A DNA stretch of 64,000 bases from Micromonospora lupini (GTDB taxonomy: Bacteria; Actinomycetota; Actinomycetes; Mycobacteriales; Micromonosporaceae), in contig NZ_JAPENL010000001.1 in NCBI RefSeq assembly GCF_026342015.1, forward strand, positions 1,860,001-1,924,000, read 5' to 3'. The notes beneath the pieces are model-generated. The model searched no databases. It saw only the letters and a list, made by a program, of their open reading frames with translations, and had not been told where the DNA came from. Below are positions 1 through 8,423 of the stretch, piece by piece. Position 1 is the stretch's first letter, and every line of letters starts with the position of its first letter. A program made the translations under genes and the position numbers.

Positions 1-647
1 CAGATCGCGTCGGCGCGTACCTTGATGCCGTTGGCGCCGAGGAAACCCGCCGCGGCGAGCTCGGGCGCCGAGGACCAGACCTCGACACGGCCGCCGTCGA
101 GGGAGACCGTCGAGATCGTGCCGAGCACCGAGTCGGTGAGGTAGAACCTCTTCGCCTCCGCGTCGAACGCCAGGCCGTTGGGCAGCCCGCCCGCCGGCAG
201 GGCGGCGATGCGGTGCGGGGTCCGGCCGGGGCGTAGCCGGTACAGACCGGTGGAGGCGGCGTCGCCGCTCGCGTACAGGAAGTAGAGGGTGCCGTCGGTC
301 ATGCGGACGATGCCCGTGGTCAGCGCGAACGCGAGTACCGGCGTGTTGACGCCGCCATCGGCGGGGGCCGGCAGGGTCGCCAGGATCCGCGTCCCGCCGG
401 ACGGGGTGACCGCGGCGACCTGTCGAGAGGCAGCGAAGGTGACGTAGGCCGTGCCGTCCGGGCCGACGGCGACGTTCTCCGGCATCTGCCCCTTCGTCAG
501 GTCGAAGTGGTTCGCGATCCGCGAGGGCGCGGCGGACGCTCGGGCCGCCGCGGTGGCGGCCGGCACGGCGCTCGACGGTACGACCGTCACGACGCCGATC
601 CCCGCTGCTGCGACGGCGATTGCGAGGGTCATCGTTCTCGTACGCAT
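1..647 (-). CDS. Secreted beta-propeller protein, SMP-30/gluconolactonase-like (3' end outside window)
   Basis: The first 215 residues of a gene that continues past the left edge. It begins with an Ala/Val-rich signal peptide (MRTRTMTLAIAVAAAGIGVV, then a Pro/Ala-rich cleavage region). The mature part has repeated propeller-type strands such as VAVGPDGTAYVTF, MTDGTLYFLYASG and PNGLAFDAEAKRFYLTDS, as in SMP-30/gluconolactonase or ScyD/ScyE-type proteins. No metal ligands can be assigned because the C-terminal half is missing. An MmyB-type regulator lies 97 bp upstream on the same strand and may control it. It is probably an exported sugar-lactone hydrolase or a binding protein; the substrate is unknown. 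ATG at 647 is the only start compatible with the signal peptide. Confidence 0.7.
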   Translation of the reverse strand, partial: MRTRTMTLAIAVAAAGIGVVTVVPSSAVPAATAAARASAAPSRIANHFDLTKGQMPENVAVGPDGTAYVTFAASRQVAAVTPSGGTRILATLPAPADGGVNTPVLAFALTTGIVRMTDGTLYFLYASGDAASTGLYRLRPGRTPHRIAALPAGGLPNGLAFDAEAKRFYLTDSVLGTISTVSLDGGRVEVWSSAPELAAAGFLGANGIKVRADAI

Positions 648-744
648 TTCTGTCCTTACTCACGGTGTTGTTGATGGGCGCGAAGAGGGCGCGACGGGTC
701 CGGCGCTCCGTACGGAGCACCTCGGGTCGAGCCGATGGGAGGGG

Positions 745-1632
745 CTACTCGCGCCTGGCGAGCGGCTGTGCGGCGCCGGCACGGGTGGTGAGGGCGCCGT
801 GCACGAGCAAGGTCATCGCGGCGTGCGATGCCGAGCCGGGTTCGGTGGTGGCGACGACGACGCTCTGACCGTCCTCGGTACGCAGGGCCTGCTGCGTCAC
901 GTCCATGGCGCCGACAAGCGGGTGACGCATCTGGTAGACCGTGTCGCCGCCGGCCTTCACCCGGTGGTCGGCCCACATGGTGGCGAACTCCGGGCTCCGT
1001 ACCGTCAACTCGCCGACAAGCGCGGCCATCAGCGGGTCGTCCGGATGCTGCCCGGAGGCCATCCGCAGCGCCGCCACCACCGCGCGGGCCTTGGTGGGCC
1101 AGTCCGCGTACAGGTCGCGGGTGTGCGCGTCCAGGAACACCAGTCGTGCCATGTTCGGGTACTGGCTCGGCCGTCGGAGGATCTCCGGGGCCAGGTGACC
1201 GGCGAACAGGGCATGACCCGCGGTGTTCCACGCCAGCACGTCGGCGCGGCGACCGAGCACCACCACGGGTACGTCACCGAGCGTCGCGACGAGCTGGCGT
1301 ACCGCCGGGCTCACCCGCTCCGGGGCCGGGCGACGCACGGCGGGCCGACGGCGGGTCCCGGCCGCCAACTCGAACAGGTGGCGGCGTTCCGCGTCGTCGA
1401 GCCGCAGCGCCCGGGCGAGCGCGTCGAGCACCTCCGGTGAGGCGTTCACGGCCTGACCCTGCTCCAACCGCGAGTAGTACGACACGCTCACCCCGGCCAG
1501 CAGCGCCAACTCCTCCCGGCGCAGCCCACGAACCCGGCGCCGCTCACCGTACGTCGCCACGCCGGTGTCCTCCGGCCGCAGCTGGGAGCGCCGGGCCTGG
1601 AGGAAATCACCGAGCTGTCCTCTCGCGTTCAT
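745..1632 (-). CDS. XRE-family regulator with MmyB-like ligand domain
   Basis: A 295-residue helix-turn-helix regulator. The N-terminal HTH carries the family signature RRVRGLRREELALLAGVS followed by YYSRLEQG, then a C-terminal MmyB-like PAS-type sensor region (motifs VVVLGRRADVLAWN and FATMWADH). Such proteins are cytoplasmic repressors or activators that often control an adjacent oxidoreductase or hydrolase gene; the ligand is usually unknown, and fatty acids have been reported for some. I chose ATG at 1632 (MNARGQLGDFLQARR) because an upstream extension to 1749 is Arg/Pro-rich and unlike the family. The next gene downstream is the secreted propeller protein. Confidence 0.88.
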   Translation of the reverse strand: MNARGQLGDFLQARRSQLRPEDTGVATYGERRRVRGLRREELALLAGVSVSYYSRLEQGQAVNASPEVLDALARALRLDDAERRHLFELAAGTRRRPAVRRPAPERVSPAVRQLVATLGDVPVVVLGRRADVLAWNTAGHALFAGHLAPEILRRPSQYPNMARLVFLDAHTRDLYADWPTKARAVVAALRMASGQHPDDPLMAALVGELTVRSPEFATMWADHRVKAGGDTVYQMRHPLVGAMDVTQQALRTEDGQSVVVATTEPGSASHAAMTLLVHGALTTRAGAAQPLARRE

Positions 1633-1893
1633 GACTCGAAGTATCACCAGCCCTGCCGGCGCCAACCACTCCCCACCAGGGGTAGGCACCGCATGGCGAG
1701 GCGGCCCGTGCCGACACCACTCCCGGGCCGGGCGCCGGCAGCCAGGCATGGTGATGCCACGGTTGGTCTCGGTCGGGCGGGGTACACCGCCGCGAGTGGC
1801 GAGGGGTCCCCGGCGGGGTTCGCCCGGCTTGCCACCGGAAGCGCTCCGGGGGTTCCGATGTCGGGTTCATCAGCGCGGTCGAGCGGGCCGCGG

Positions 1894-4077
1894 ATGTCCG
1901 GCGACGTGGTGGAGCTGCGGGTTCATGGCACCGCCACGGCGAGCGCCGGCCAGGTTCTGGACGTGTCGCAGGTCGAACAGGTAGCGGGCGACCGCAGTGG
2001 GGGCTTCTACCGACCCCGCCGCCCATGTTCGTGCCGCAGCGGCGACGACGGGGTGACGCTTGAGGCGTACCGCTGGGCCGACCTGCCCTCCGGAACCGTG
2101 GTCCGAACAATGTCGCTGGTGTTCCTGCTTCCGTTCATGCTGGCAAACGTCGCGATCTGGATGCGACCGGCGAACCCTGGCTCGGATGCGCTGGTCAGAT
2201 CCCTGTGCCGGTTGCTGGCGCTCACTCTCACCGCGCTGTATGTGCTTGCCTTCGCCGGCGTCACGCTGGACCTGATCGCGTGGAAATGTCTGGGCTCGTC
2301 CGACTGCCTGGCCGGGCGCATCTGGTTGTCCTGGTTGGGTGGGCAACCGGTGGGCCTGCGCCTGGCGGCGCTCGCGGTGGTTCCGGCCGCCGCCATCGGC
2401 CTGCTCTGGCGGGCCAGCGCGCGACCACGGGAGGTGTTCGAAGCGTTTCGCGCTCCGGCGGACCAGGTCTCCGAGCATCGACTCAGCGAGATTGGCCAGT
2501 GGGACGCCGGGCCACTGGTGGGCCGGCTGCGCTCGATTCACGTCGCGGCGGCGTTCGCGACACTTGACGTCGCTCTGCTCGCCGCCCGAGCCGCGACCGG
2601 CGCCACGGCCGGCACGATCGCGCTTGCCGTGGCCAGCGGGACGGTGCTGGCCACCTGCGTGATCCTGCTCTGCATGCCCCGGCTGATCGACCGATCCTCC
2701 TCGGATCAGCGACTGGACCGACTGACCCGTGCGGTGCGGACGGTCGCCGTCGCCCTGACAGTCGTGGTGACGGCCCACGTCCTGACCAGCCCAGCGCCCT
2801 GGAACGAGGGGGGCGGCCTGCCCGGATACGGCGCAATCCTCACCTCGCTCTTCGTTGCCCAGACGAGCCTGCTGACGGCCCTTGGAGCTGTGCTGCTCCG
2901 GGGCCGGCGACGGGGCGGCACCCCGCTGCTCGGGCTGGGCGCGCTGGTGATCGCGGCCGGCGCGGTCAGTCTGGCGGTGGCGGTGTCCGCCGAGTTCGTC
3001 TACCGGGTGGCCGACTTCCTGGACCGCGACGCACCGACCGGGGAGGGCCTTGCCTCCGGACTGCCGCCGGCGTTCACCTGGGCATTCTTCGGCTTCTTCC
3101 GGGCAGTGCTGTTCACGCTCGTCGTAGCGGTACCGGTCGTCCTGCTCTCCCGACGCCGCCGACTCCGTGCCGCGGCGGCGATTGTCGCGTGCGACTACCC
3201 GGATCGCCCGGCCGGAGCAGCGGCCCGACTGCGGCAGGTGCGGAAGGCGATAGCTCGGGCTCGCTTCACGGAGAGACTCATTCCATTGGCAATGGTCTAT
3301 GCCTGCCTCGCCGGGCTCGGGACGGCGACCACCACTCTCGGTCTGCTGCAGTTGCTCCCGAGCGAATCCGTGCAGCGCTACGCACGGCTGCCCGGCAGCC
3401 TGATCACCTTCGCCATCGCGTTCGGGAGCTGGGGAATCGCCGCGGTCATCGTCGGTCTGGCCATCGGCGGGATCTTCGCCTACCGGACAGTCGAATTCAG
3501 GCGCCACGTCGGTGTCCTGTGGGACCTGGGCACGTTCTGGCCTCGGGCCGCCCACCCGTTCGCGCCACCGTGCTACGCCGAACGAGCGGTGCCGGAGCTG
3601 ACGCGACGCATCATCTACCTGGTCTCGCGCGGCAACGCCGTGCTGCTGACCGCGCACAGCCATGGTTCCGTCCTGGCCGCCGCGACCGTGCTCCAGTTAC
3701 CGCCCCAGGTCAGCAGCCGAGTCGCGCTGCTCACCCATGGGTCACCACTGAGCCGACTCTACGCGCGACTGTTCCCCGCCTTCGTCGACGACGAGGTGCT
3801 GCACGAGATCGGCGATCGGGTGGGGTGGCGATGGGTGAACCTGTGGCGCGACACCGACTCGATTGGCGGCTGGATATTCTCCGCCCGCCGGGCGATCGCG
3901 CCGGTGACCGTCGCCCACCCGGCGGCAGAGGTCGATCGCCGGCTACGAGATCCCGCGGACGTGGTTGCCCTTCCGGGGGACAGCGTCCCGCCACCGATCC
4001 AGGGGCACCGGCCCTCCGGGTCGGACCAGCGGTACGCCGAGGCGGCCCGTACGTTGATCGAGCGCCTTCGCCGGTGA
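1894..4077 (+). CDS. Polytopic membrane protein with C-terminal lipase-like domain
   Basis: A 727-residue protein of a family seen in actinomycetes as hypothetical membrane proteins. The N-terminus has VVELRVHGTATASA and GGFYRPRR, the middle has about eight hydrophobic segments (roughly residues 70-560), and the C-terminus resembles an alpha/beta hydrolase: NAVLLTAHSHGS places Ser589 in an A-H-S-H-G nucleophile elbow, followed by THGSPLSRLY. The first Gly of GxSxG is Ala, so catalytic activity is uncertain. The start was set at ATG 1894 (MSGDVVELRVHG) rather than ATG 1858 or 1693, because the conserved region begins there. Leu602 is encoded by a rare TTA codon. The gene converges with the epimerase gene 10 bp away. 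Function is unknown; a membrane-anchored lipase or acyl hydrolase is a guess. Confidence 0.75.
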   Translation: MSGDVVELRVHGTATASAGQVLDVSQVEQVAGDRSGGFYRPRRPCSCRSGDDGVTLEAYRWADLPSGTVVRTMSLVFLLPFMLANVAIWMRPANPGSDALVRSLCRLLALTLTALYVLAFAGVTLDLIAWKCLGSSDCLAGRIWLSWLGGQPVGLRLAALAVVPAAAIGLLWRASARPREVFEAFRAPADQVSEHRLSEIGQWDAGPLVGRLRSIHVAAAFATLDVALLAARAATGATAGTIALAVASGTVLATCVILLCMPRLIDRSSSDQRLDRLTRAVRTVAVALTVVVTAHVLTSPAPWNEGGGLPGYGAILTSLFVAQTSLLTALGAVLLRGRRRGGTPLLGLGALVIAAGAVSLAVAVSAEFVYRVADFLDRDAPTGEGLASGLPPAFTWAFFGFFRAVLFTLVVAVPVVLLSRRRRLRAAAAIVACDYPDRPAGAAARLRQVRKAIARARFTERLIPLAMVYACLAGLGTATTTLGLLQLLPSESVQRYARLPGSLITFAIAFGSWGIAAVIVGLAIGGIFAYRTVEFRRHVGVLWDLGTFWPRAAHPFAPPCYAERAVPELTRRIIYLVSRGNAVLLTAHSHGSVLAAATVLQLPPQVSSRVALLTHGSPLSRLYARLFPAFVDDEVLHEIGDRVGWRWVNLWRDTDSIGGWIFSARRAIAPVTVAHPAAEVDRRLRDPADVVALPGDSVPPPIQGHRPSGSDQRYAEAARTLIERLRR

Positions 4078-4087
4078 GGCGGACCAC

Positions 4088-4903
4088 TCACACGGTGGCG
4101 AATCCCTCCCGCCAGGAGGGATGGGTCGGGACCCAGCCGAGGTGCGTACGGGCGAACCGGTTGCTCGCTCCCCGCGCCCAGCCGTGTCGCTCGCCCCGGG
4201 TCACCGCGGGTGCCGGCACCCCGGCCGCCGCGCAGAACGCGGGCACCCACTGCGACGCGGCGGCCGGCTCATCGTCACAGACGTTGACGACGCCGACGGG
4301 CCACTCCAGGGCCGCGACCGCGGCGGCGACGGCGTCGTCGACGTGCAGCAGGCTGCTCACGTCCGCATCGGCGGGGACCCGGCCGGCGGCGGCGAACTGG
4401 GCCATCAGGCCGTCGCGGGCGTACCAGGTGCCCGGGCCGTAGAGGGTGCCGTACCGCAGCGCGACCCACTCGGGCGCCTCCTGAACGGCGGATTCGAGCG
4501 CGGCGACACCTGCCACACTTGTCTGCCGCGGTTCGGCGGCGTCGTGGTCGAGCGGGGTCTTCTCGGTCGCGGGCTCGGCACCCGGCTCGTATGCCCAGGC
4601 GATGCTCTGTGCGACGATCCGGCGCACCCCGGCGGCGAGCGCCGCGTCGACCAGGTTGCGGGTCCCGGTCCGACGCAGACGCGCATTGGCGGCGAGGTCG
4701 CCGCTGCTCAGGCTGGTCAGTTGGTGCATCACCACGTCAGGGCGGGCGTCGCGGACGGCGGCCACCACCGCGTCCCGGTCGAGCACGTCGACGGCAACCT
4801 GGCCGTTGCGGGCCAGCCCGATGACCTCGTGCCCCTGGGCGGTCAGGAGCGGCCCGAGCCGGCGGCCGATGACGCCTGTCGAACCGGCGAGAACGATACG
4901 CAT
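4088..4903 (-). CDS. NAD-dependent epimerase/dehydratase family protein
   Basis: A 271-residue extended SDR. The N-terminus MRIVLAGSTGVIGRRL is a Rossmann GxxGxxG dinucleotide-binding loop, and LALRYGTLYGPGTWY-type residues (seen here as VALRYGTLYGPGTWYA) match the NAD(P)-epimerase active-site strand. The classical YxxxK motif is not clear, so it may be an atypical reductase or an isomerase. It lies 14 bp downstream of the cupin gene on the same strand and is probably cotranscribed with it, downstream of the MocR regulator. Substrate not identifiable. Confidence 0.85.
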   Translation of the reverse strand: MRIVLAGSTGVIGRRLGPLLTAQGHEVIGLARNGQVAVDVLDRDAVVAAVRDARPDVVMHQLTSLSSGDLAANARLRRTGTRNLVDAALAAGVRRIVAQSIAWAYEPGAEPATEKTPLDHDAAEPRQTSVAGVAALESAVQEAPEWVALRYGTLYGPGTWYARDGLMAQFAAAGRVPADADVSSLLHVDDAVAAAVAALEWPVGVVNVCDDEPAAASQWVPAFCAAAGVPAPAVTRGERHGWARGASNRFARTHLGWVPTHPSWREGFATV

Positions 4904-4917
4904 GATGGTGCCCTCCG

Positions 4918-5322
4918 TCAGTTCGTCCGGGACGAGCGGCGGTCCTTGCGCTGTTCGAGCTCCTCAGGGCTCACCAGCACCAGCATTTCCCGGTCGGGCG
5001 CGCACACCATGACGACCAGGAATGTGGTCACCCGATCGGGCAGGTTGTTGGCGGACCGGTAGTGGATGACATCGCCGCCGGGCTCCCAGAACGCCTCACC
5101 GGCCTTGATCACCCGTTCGGGCTCGCCCTCCAGCTCGAAGATCATCTCCCCCTCGAGCAGGTAGCCGAAGACCGGGCCGGAGTGCCGGTGCGGTGGCGTG
5201 CCCGGGTCACCCGGTGGTAGTTCGATCGTCGCCGTCATGACGTGCGAGCCCTCCGGCAGCTCCGGAGGCACAGCCGTGCCCAGCAGCACGATTTCGTTGT
5301 TTCCGATCTTCATGGTCTGCAT
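4918..5322 (-). CDS. Small cupin-domain protein
   Basis: 134 residues forming a single double-stranded beta-helix. PHRHSGPVFGYLLEGEM supplies the first cupin motif with two His and a Glu, and WEPGGDVIHY supplies the second. The conserved ligands suggest a metal-binding cupin (dioxygenase, isomerase or sensor). There is no signal peptide, so it is cytoplasmic. The gene is followed 14 bp later by the epimerase gene and preceded by a 41-bp gap containing GACCA direct repeats that may be MocR operators, so it is a likely target of the adjacent regulator. Confidence 0.85.
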   Translation of the reverse strand: MQTMKIGNNEIVLLGTAVPPELPEGSHVMTATIELPPGDPGTPPHRHSGPVFGYLLEGEMIFELEGEPERVIKAGEAFWEPGGDVIHYRSANNLPDRVTTFLVVMVCAPDREMLVLVSPEELEQRKDRRSSRTN

Positions 5323-5343
5323 GAATCGAACGTATCCCCGACC

Positions 5344-5387
5344 GGACCAACCCGATGGACCAGTTAACGACCAACCTGTTGGACCAG
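5344..5387. promoter_or_regulatory. GACCA direct repeats, possible MocR operator
   Basis: Four GACCA cores start at 5345, 5358, 5369 and 5382 (spacing 13, 11, 13 bp), three of them preceded by G (GGACCA). The first two are in the gap before the cupin gene; the last two are inside the end of the MocR coding region. MocR/PdxR proteins commonly bind direct repeats containing TGGTC (GACCA on the other strand), so this is a plausible self-linked operator for the cupin promoter. Confidence 0.4.
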
Positions 5388-6761
5388 TCGGCGGAGCCCG
5401 GACAACGCCTCCTGCCAGGCATGATTCGGCGGCGCCGCGTATCCCAAGACCAGGGCCGCCGCCTGCCGCTCGTCCACCGGATCGTGCCAGTAGCCGTTGC
5501 CGTGCAGGCCGATCAGCTGCAGCCCCTGACGGACCCCGGACTGGATGAGCCAGCGCTCCGTCGCCACGGACGCCAGCGGCAGCAGCGCGTGCATGCCGGC
5601 CGCGATGCCCTCCAGTGGGGTCGCAGTCACCTCGGCCAGATGGTCGGCCAGCTCGCTCCGGCGGCGTCGGTAGGTCAGGCGCATGCGGCGGACGTGCCTG
5701 TCGTAGCCACCGCTTGTGAGCAGGTCGGCCATGGCGAGCTGGTCGATCGCGGAGACTGCGGCGCCGGCCTCCATGATCATCTTCGTCAGTTCGCGACGCA
5801 ACGGCTCGGGCACGACGAACCAGCCCAGGCGGACGCCCGGCGCCAGCGACTTGCTCGTACTGCCGGCGTAGACGATCCGTTCCGGCGCCAGCGCCTGCAT
5901 GGCACCCACCGGGCGCTGGTCGTAGCGGAACTCGCCGTCGTAGTCGTCCTCGATCAGGAACGCGTCGTGCTCCCGTGCCCAGGTGACGAATCGGTAGCGG
6001 TGCTCGGGGGCGAGCACCGCTCCGGTCGGATGCTGGTGCGCCGGAGTGAGCAGAGCGGCCTGACCCGCCGCGTCGTCAGGATTGGCCCCGCCCGTGCCGA
6101 CGCTGAGCGGGGTGACCGTCAGACCCGCGGCGCGAAGCACCACGCGGTGCGGGGCCAAGCCGGGGTTCTCGGTGGCGATGGCGCGTACACCGCGCCGGTG
6201 CAGCGTCCGCGCCAGCAGGGAGAGTCCCTGGGTGAATCCCGCCGTGATCACCACCGCGTCCGGGTCGCAGCGAACTCCACGGGTACGCGCGAGATAGCCG
6301 GCCACCGCCGTCCGCAATCCGAGCAGCCCTGTCGGCTCGGGGTAGTCGAGCATGCCGCGCGAGGCAGTTGCCAGGGCCCGGCGGACACTGTCGGTCCAGG
6401 CCGCTCGGGGGAACGAACCGAGATCGGGAACCCCCGGCCGCAACTCGATCATCGGCCCGGCCGGCGGCAACGGCCGCCGTTGCCCTCGCGGGCCGGGCGG
6501 ATCATGGAGTACGTCCGCCACCCGGGTGCCCGAGCCGGGTGCCGCCACCAACCACCCTTCCGCCACCAGCTGCGCGTACGCCTGCACCACCGTGCCCCGT
6601 GCCAGGCTCAGGTCGGCGGCCAGACTCCGGCTCCCCGGTAGACGAGACCCGGCCCGCAGCCGGCCGGTCCGGATGCTCTCCCGTAACGCGCTCTCCAGCG
6701 AGCGACCCGGGAAACCCGCACCCCGATCGAACTCCAGATGCAGGTCAAGCGACTTCGCCAC
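5364..6761 (-). CDS. MocR-type regulator (GntR winged helix fused to aminotransferase-like domain)
   Basis: A 465-residue fusion. The N-terminal GntR wHTH (about residues 12-80) contains RTGRLRAGSRLPGSRSLAADL, and the remainder is a fold-type I PLP-binding domain with FLIEDDYDGEFRYDQRP and the Schiff-base region YAGSTSKSLAPGVRLGW (Lys of SKS). Family members (PdxR, GabR, TauR) are cytoplasmic PLP-dependent regulators, often of the neighbouring gene. Here the cupin and epimerase genes follow on the same strand. It could be a PdxR-like vitamin B6 regulator, but no pdxS/pdxT is present, so a local metabolic role is more likely. Confidence 0.9.
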   Translation of the reverse strand: MAKSLDLHLEFDRGAGFPGRSLESALRESIRTGRLRAGSRLPGSRSLAADLSLARGTVVQAYAQLVAEGWLVAAPGSGTRVADVLHDPPGPRGQRRPLPPAGPMIELRPGVPDLGSFPRAAWTDSVRRALATASRGMLDYPEPTGLLGLRTAVAGYLARTRGVRCDPDAVVITAGFTQGLSLLARTLHRRGVRAIATENPGLAPHRVVLRAAGLTVTPLSVGTGGANPDDAAGQAALLTPAHQHPTGAVLAPEHRYRFVTWAREHDAFLIEDDYDGEFRYDQRPVGAMQALAPERIVYAGSTSKSLAPGVRLGWFVVPEPLRRELTKMIMEAGAAVSAIDQLAMADLLTSGGYDRHVRRMRLTYRRRRSELADHLAEVTATPLEGIAAGMHALLPLASVATERWLIQSGVRQGLQLIGLHGNGYWHDPVDERQAAALVLGYAAPPNHAWQEALSGLRRLVQQVGR

Positions 6762-6773
6762 ACCGCAACGATC

Positions 6774-7030
6774 TCACCCGCGTGCCTTCGGGTATTGCTC
6801 GAACCGGGCGAGTTTCTGTGGGTTGAGGACGATGAGCACCCGCGAAGGGACTGTCGGTGCGACTCTGCTGGTCGTCTGTCATCGTGTACCAGCCGGTGTA
6901 CGCCTCCTTCACCGCCTGTTCGGCGACGTCGACCGAGCCGACCAGGTGGTACGCGAGGTTCTTCAGGAGGCGCCGTTCGGCGACGACGGCGAACCGCTGG
7001 GCGGACCCGATGAACGAGGACCAGTCACCC
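6774..7030 (-). pseudogene. Remnant of a SigJ-type ECF sigma factor gene
   Basis: On the minus strand the segment around 6850-7010 encodes a sigma-70 region 2-like stretch (ERRLLKNLAYHLVGSVDVAE, then AVKEAYTGWYTMTDDQQ) as found in SigJ-family ECF factors. It reaches the family SPLAW-like position (DSPFAG) and then jumps, in another frame, to a C-terminal SnoaL-tail motif VLIVLNPQKLARFEQYPKAR ending in TGA at 6774-6776. Region 4 and most of the SnoaL-like domain, several hundred bases in a normal SigJ gene, are missing. This looks like one internal deletion with a frame change. The 5' end runs into the start of the divergent membrane protein gene. Confidence 0.7.
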
Positions 7031-7486
7031 GCCGCACCACAGTTCGCCGCACCAGACGGACGGGGCTCCAAGCTGACCGCACTGGTCCGGATCGCCCTCG
7101 CCGTCCTCTTCCTCGACGAACTCGTTGTCGGTTTCTGGAACCAGTTCTTCCCCGAGAGCTTCTACAACAACTTCCCGACCGTCACCCTCACCCCGCCGTT
7201 CAGTGAGCACTACGCGCGAGACTTCGGCGGCGCCACCCTCGGCCTGGCCGTCGTCCTCGGCGTAGCGCTCGTCGCACCTCGGGCCGCATTCGTCATCCCC
7301 GCCGCAGCGGCGTTCTCCACCTACGCCATACCGCACTTCTTCTTCCACGTGACCCACCTCGGCCACGCCAGCCCCGGCGAGGCGGTGTTCCTCACGATCG
7401 CCAACGCCGTCGTCGCTCTGCTCGGCCTTCTCGCCATCACCCTGACGCTCGTCCGAGACGCCGGGCACCGCCGCAGTGGAACCTGA
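7010..7486 (+). CDS. Small four-helix membrane protein
   Basis: A 158-residue integral membrane protein with about four hydrophobic segments (ALVRIALAVLFLDELVVGFW near residue 25, then two Gly/Ala-rich helices, and a last one near residue 130). Conserved-looking polar residues sit in FFFHVTHLGHASPG. No catalytic motif is recognised; it resembles DoxX/DUF4345-like small membrane proteins only in general layout. ATG 7010 (MNEDQSPAAP) was chosen because upstream sequence is the antisense of the sigma-factor remnant. In many actinomycetes SigJ-like genes neighbour such small membrane or DoxX proteins, so it may be a surviving partner of the lost sigma gene (inference). Confidence 0.7.
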   Translation: MNEDQSPAAPQFAAPDGRGSKLTALVRIALAVLFLDELVVGFWNQFFPESFYNNFPTVTLTPPFSEHYARDFGGATLGLAVVLGVALVAPRAAFVIPAAAAFSTYAIPHFFFHVTHLGHASPGEAVFLTIANAVVALLGLLAITLTLVRDAGHRRSGT

Positions 7487-7538
7487 ACGCCAACTGTCGT
7501 GGGAACGCGCGGCTACAGTGCGACGCGATCCGTGCCGC

Positions 7539-8375
7539 TCACCCTCGCCCGCCGTCCACCCCCGGGGCCGCGGCGGTTCCCGGGAAGCGTTCCGCGAACG
7601 TGCGAAACACAGGTGTTCCCGGCACGTTGTCGAGGATGGCGAACACCACGTGGTCGAAGCGATCGACCTCCCGCAGGGCGTCGGCGAAGGCGTCGGCCAC
7701 CGTGGCGGGATCGTTGCGGAAGACGCCGCATCCCCACGCTCCCAACACCACAGTCCGCTGTCCGTGCGCGGCCGCGACCTCCAGCACCCGGCGAGCACGT
7801 CGGGCCAGCACCGCCGGTACGTCCGGACCGTGTTCGGGCTGGTTGCGCAGGATCGCGCCCAGGTTCGGCGCCGCGGCGGTCAGGAACGACGCCGTGTACG
7901 GCTGGTCGAGCAGGTCGCCCCTGTCGTCCCGGAACACCGGCACGTCCGGCGAGAAGATGACGCGGTCGCTGTACCGCAGGTCCCGCTGGTCGCGGTGGAA
8001 CGCGTAGAACTCCCGGGCGGCGAGGAGACACGGGTACAGCGCCGAGGACCGGGCGATGCTCTCCTCCTGCGCCTTCGCCCCGCCCAGGAACCCACCACCC
8101 GGGTTCTTCGCCGAGGCGAACACCAGGCAGGCCGCTCCGGGCGCCAGTCGACGGGCTGCCTGCAACGTCGACTCGTTCGTCACCTCCACCCTGCGGCCGC
8201 CGGGCTCGGCGCTTTCCGCCGCGGGCACCTCGTCCGGCAGGTGGAGACGAGTGCCGGCGACTGCGGCACGTACCAGCTCGCCGATGCCCACCTCGTCGCC
8301 CGCGGCATTGCGATAGCGACCCGAATCAGCGATTGCGACCGTCTGCCGGGCGATCTCGCGAAGACGACCGCTCAC
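7539..8375 (-). CDS. TIGR02452/microbial PARG-like ADP-ribose hydrolase
   Basis: A 278-residue macrodomain-type protein. It carries the bacterial poly(ADP-ribose) glycohydrolase signature: NPGGGFLGGAKAQEESIARS, i.e. GGG at 93-95 and the catalytic QEE at 103-105, followed by YSDRVIFSPDVPVFRD and VLGAWGCGVFRNDP. Family members cleave ADP-ribose polymers or related ADP-ribosyl groups. It is the last gene of a three-gene minus-strand operon (48 bp after the ARPP-2-like gene), so it likely removes or reads an ADP-ribose-derived mark in that system. Cytoplasmic, no signal peptide. Confidence 0.88.
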   Translation of the reverse strand: MSGRLREIARQTVAIADSGRYRNAAGDEVGIGELVRAAVAGTRLHLPDEVPAAESAEPGGRRVEVTNESTLQAARRLAPGAACLVFASAKNPGGGFLGGAKAQEESIARSSALYPCLLAAREFYAFHRDQRDLRYSDRVIFSPDVPVFRDDRGDLLDQPYTASFLTAAAPNLGAILRNQPEHGPDVPAVLARRARRVLEVAAAHGQRTVVLGAWGCGVFRNDPATVADAFADALREVDRFDHVVFAILDNVPGTPVFRTFAERFPGTAAAPGVDGGRG

Positions 8376-8423
8376 CCGGCGTACCCGTCCGCGCTACGAC
8401 AGTCGTTCACCATGATGAGCAAG

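Noticed and set aside
1870..3663. A 597-residue minus-strand frame
   Set aside because: It is antisense to the membrane protein gene; its composition is Arg/Gln/Gly-rich with no domain.
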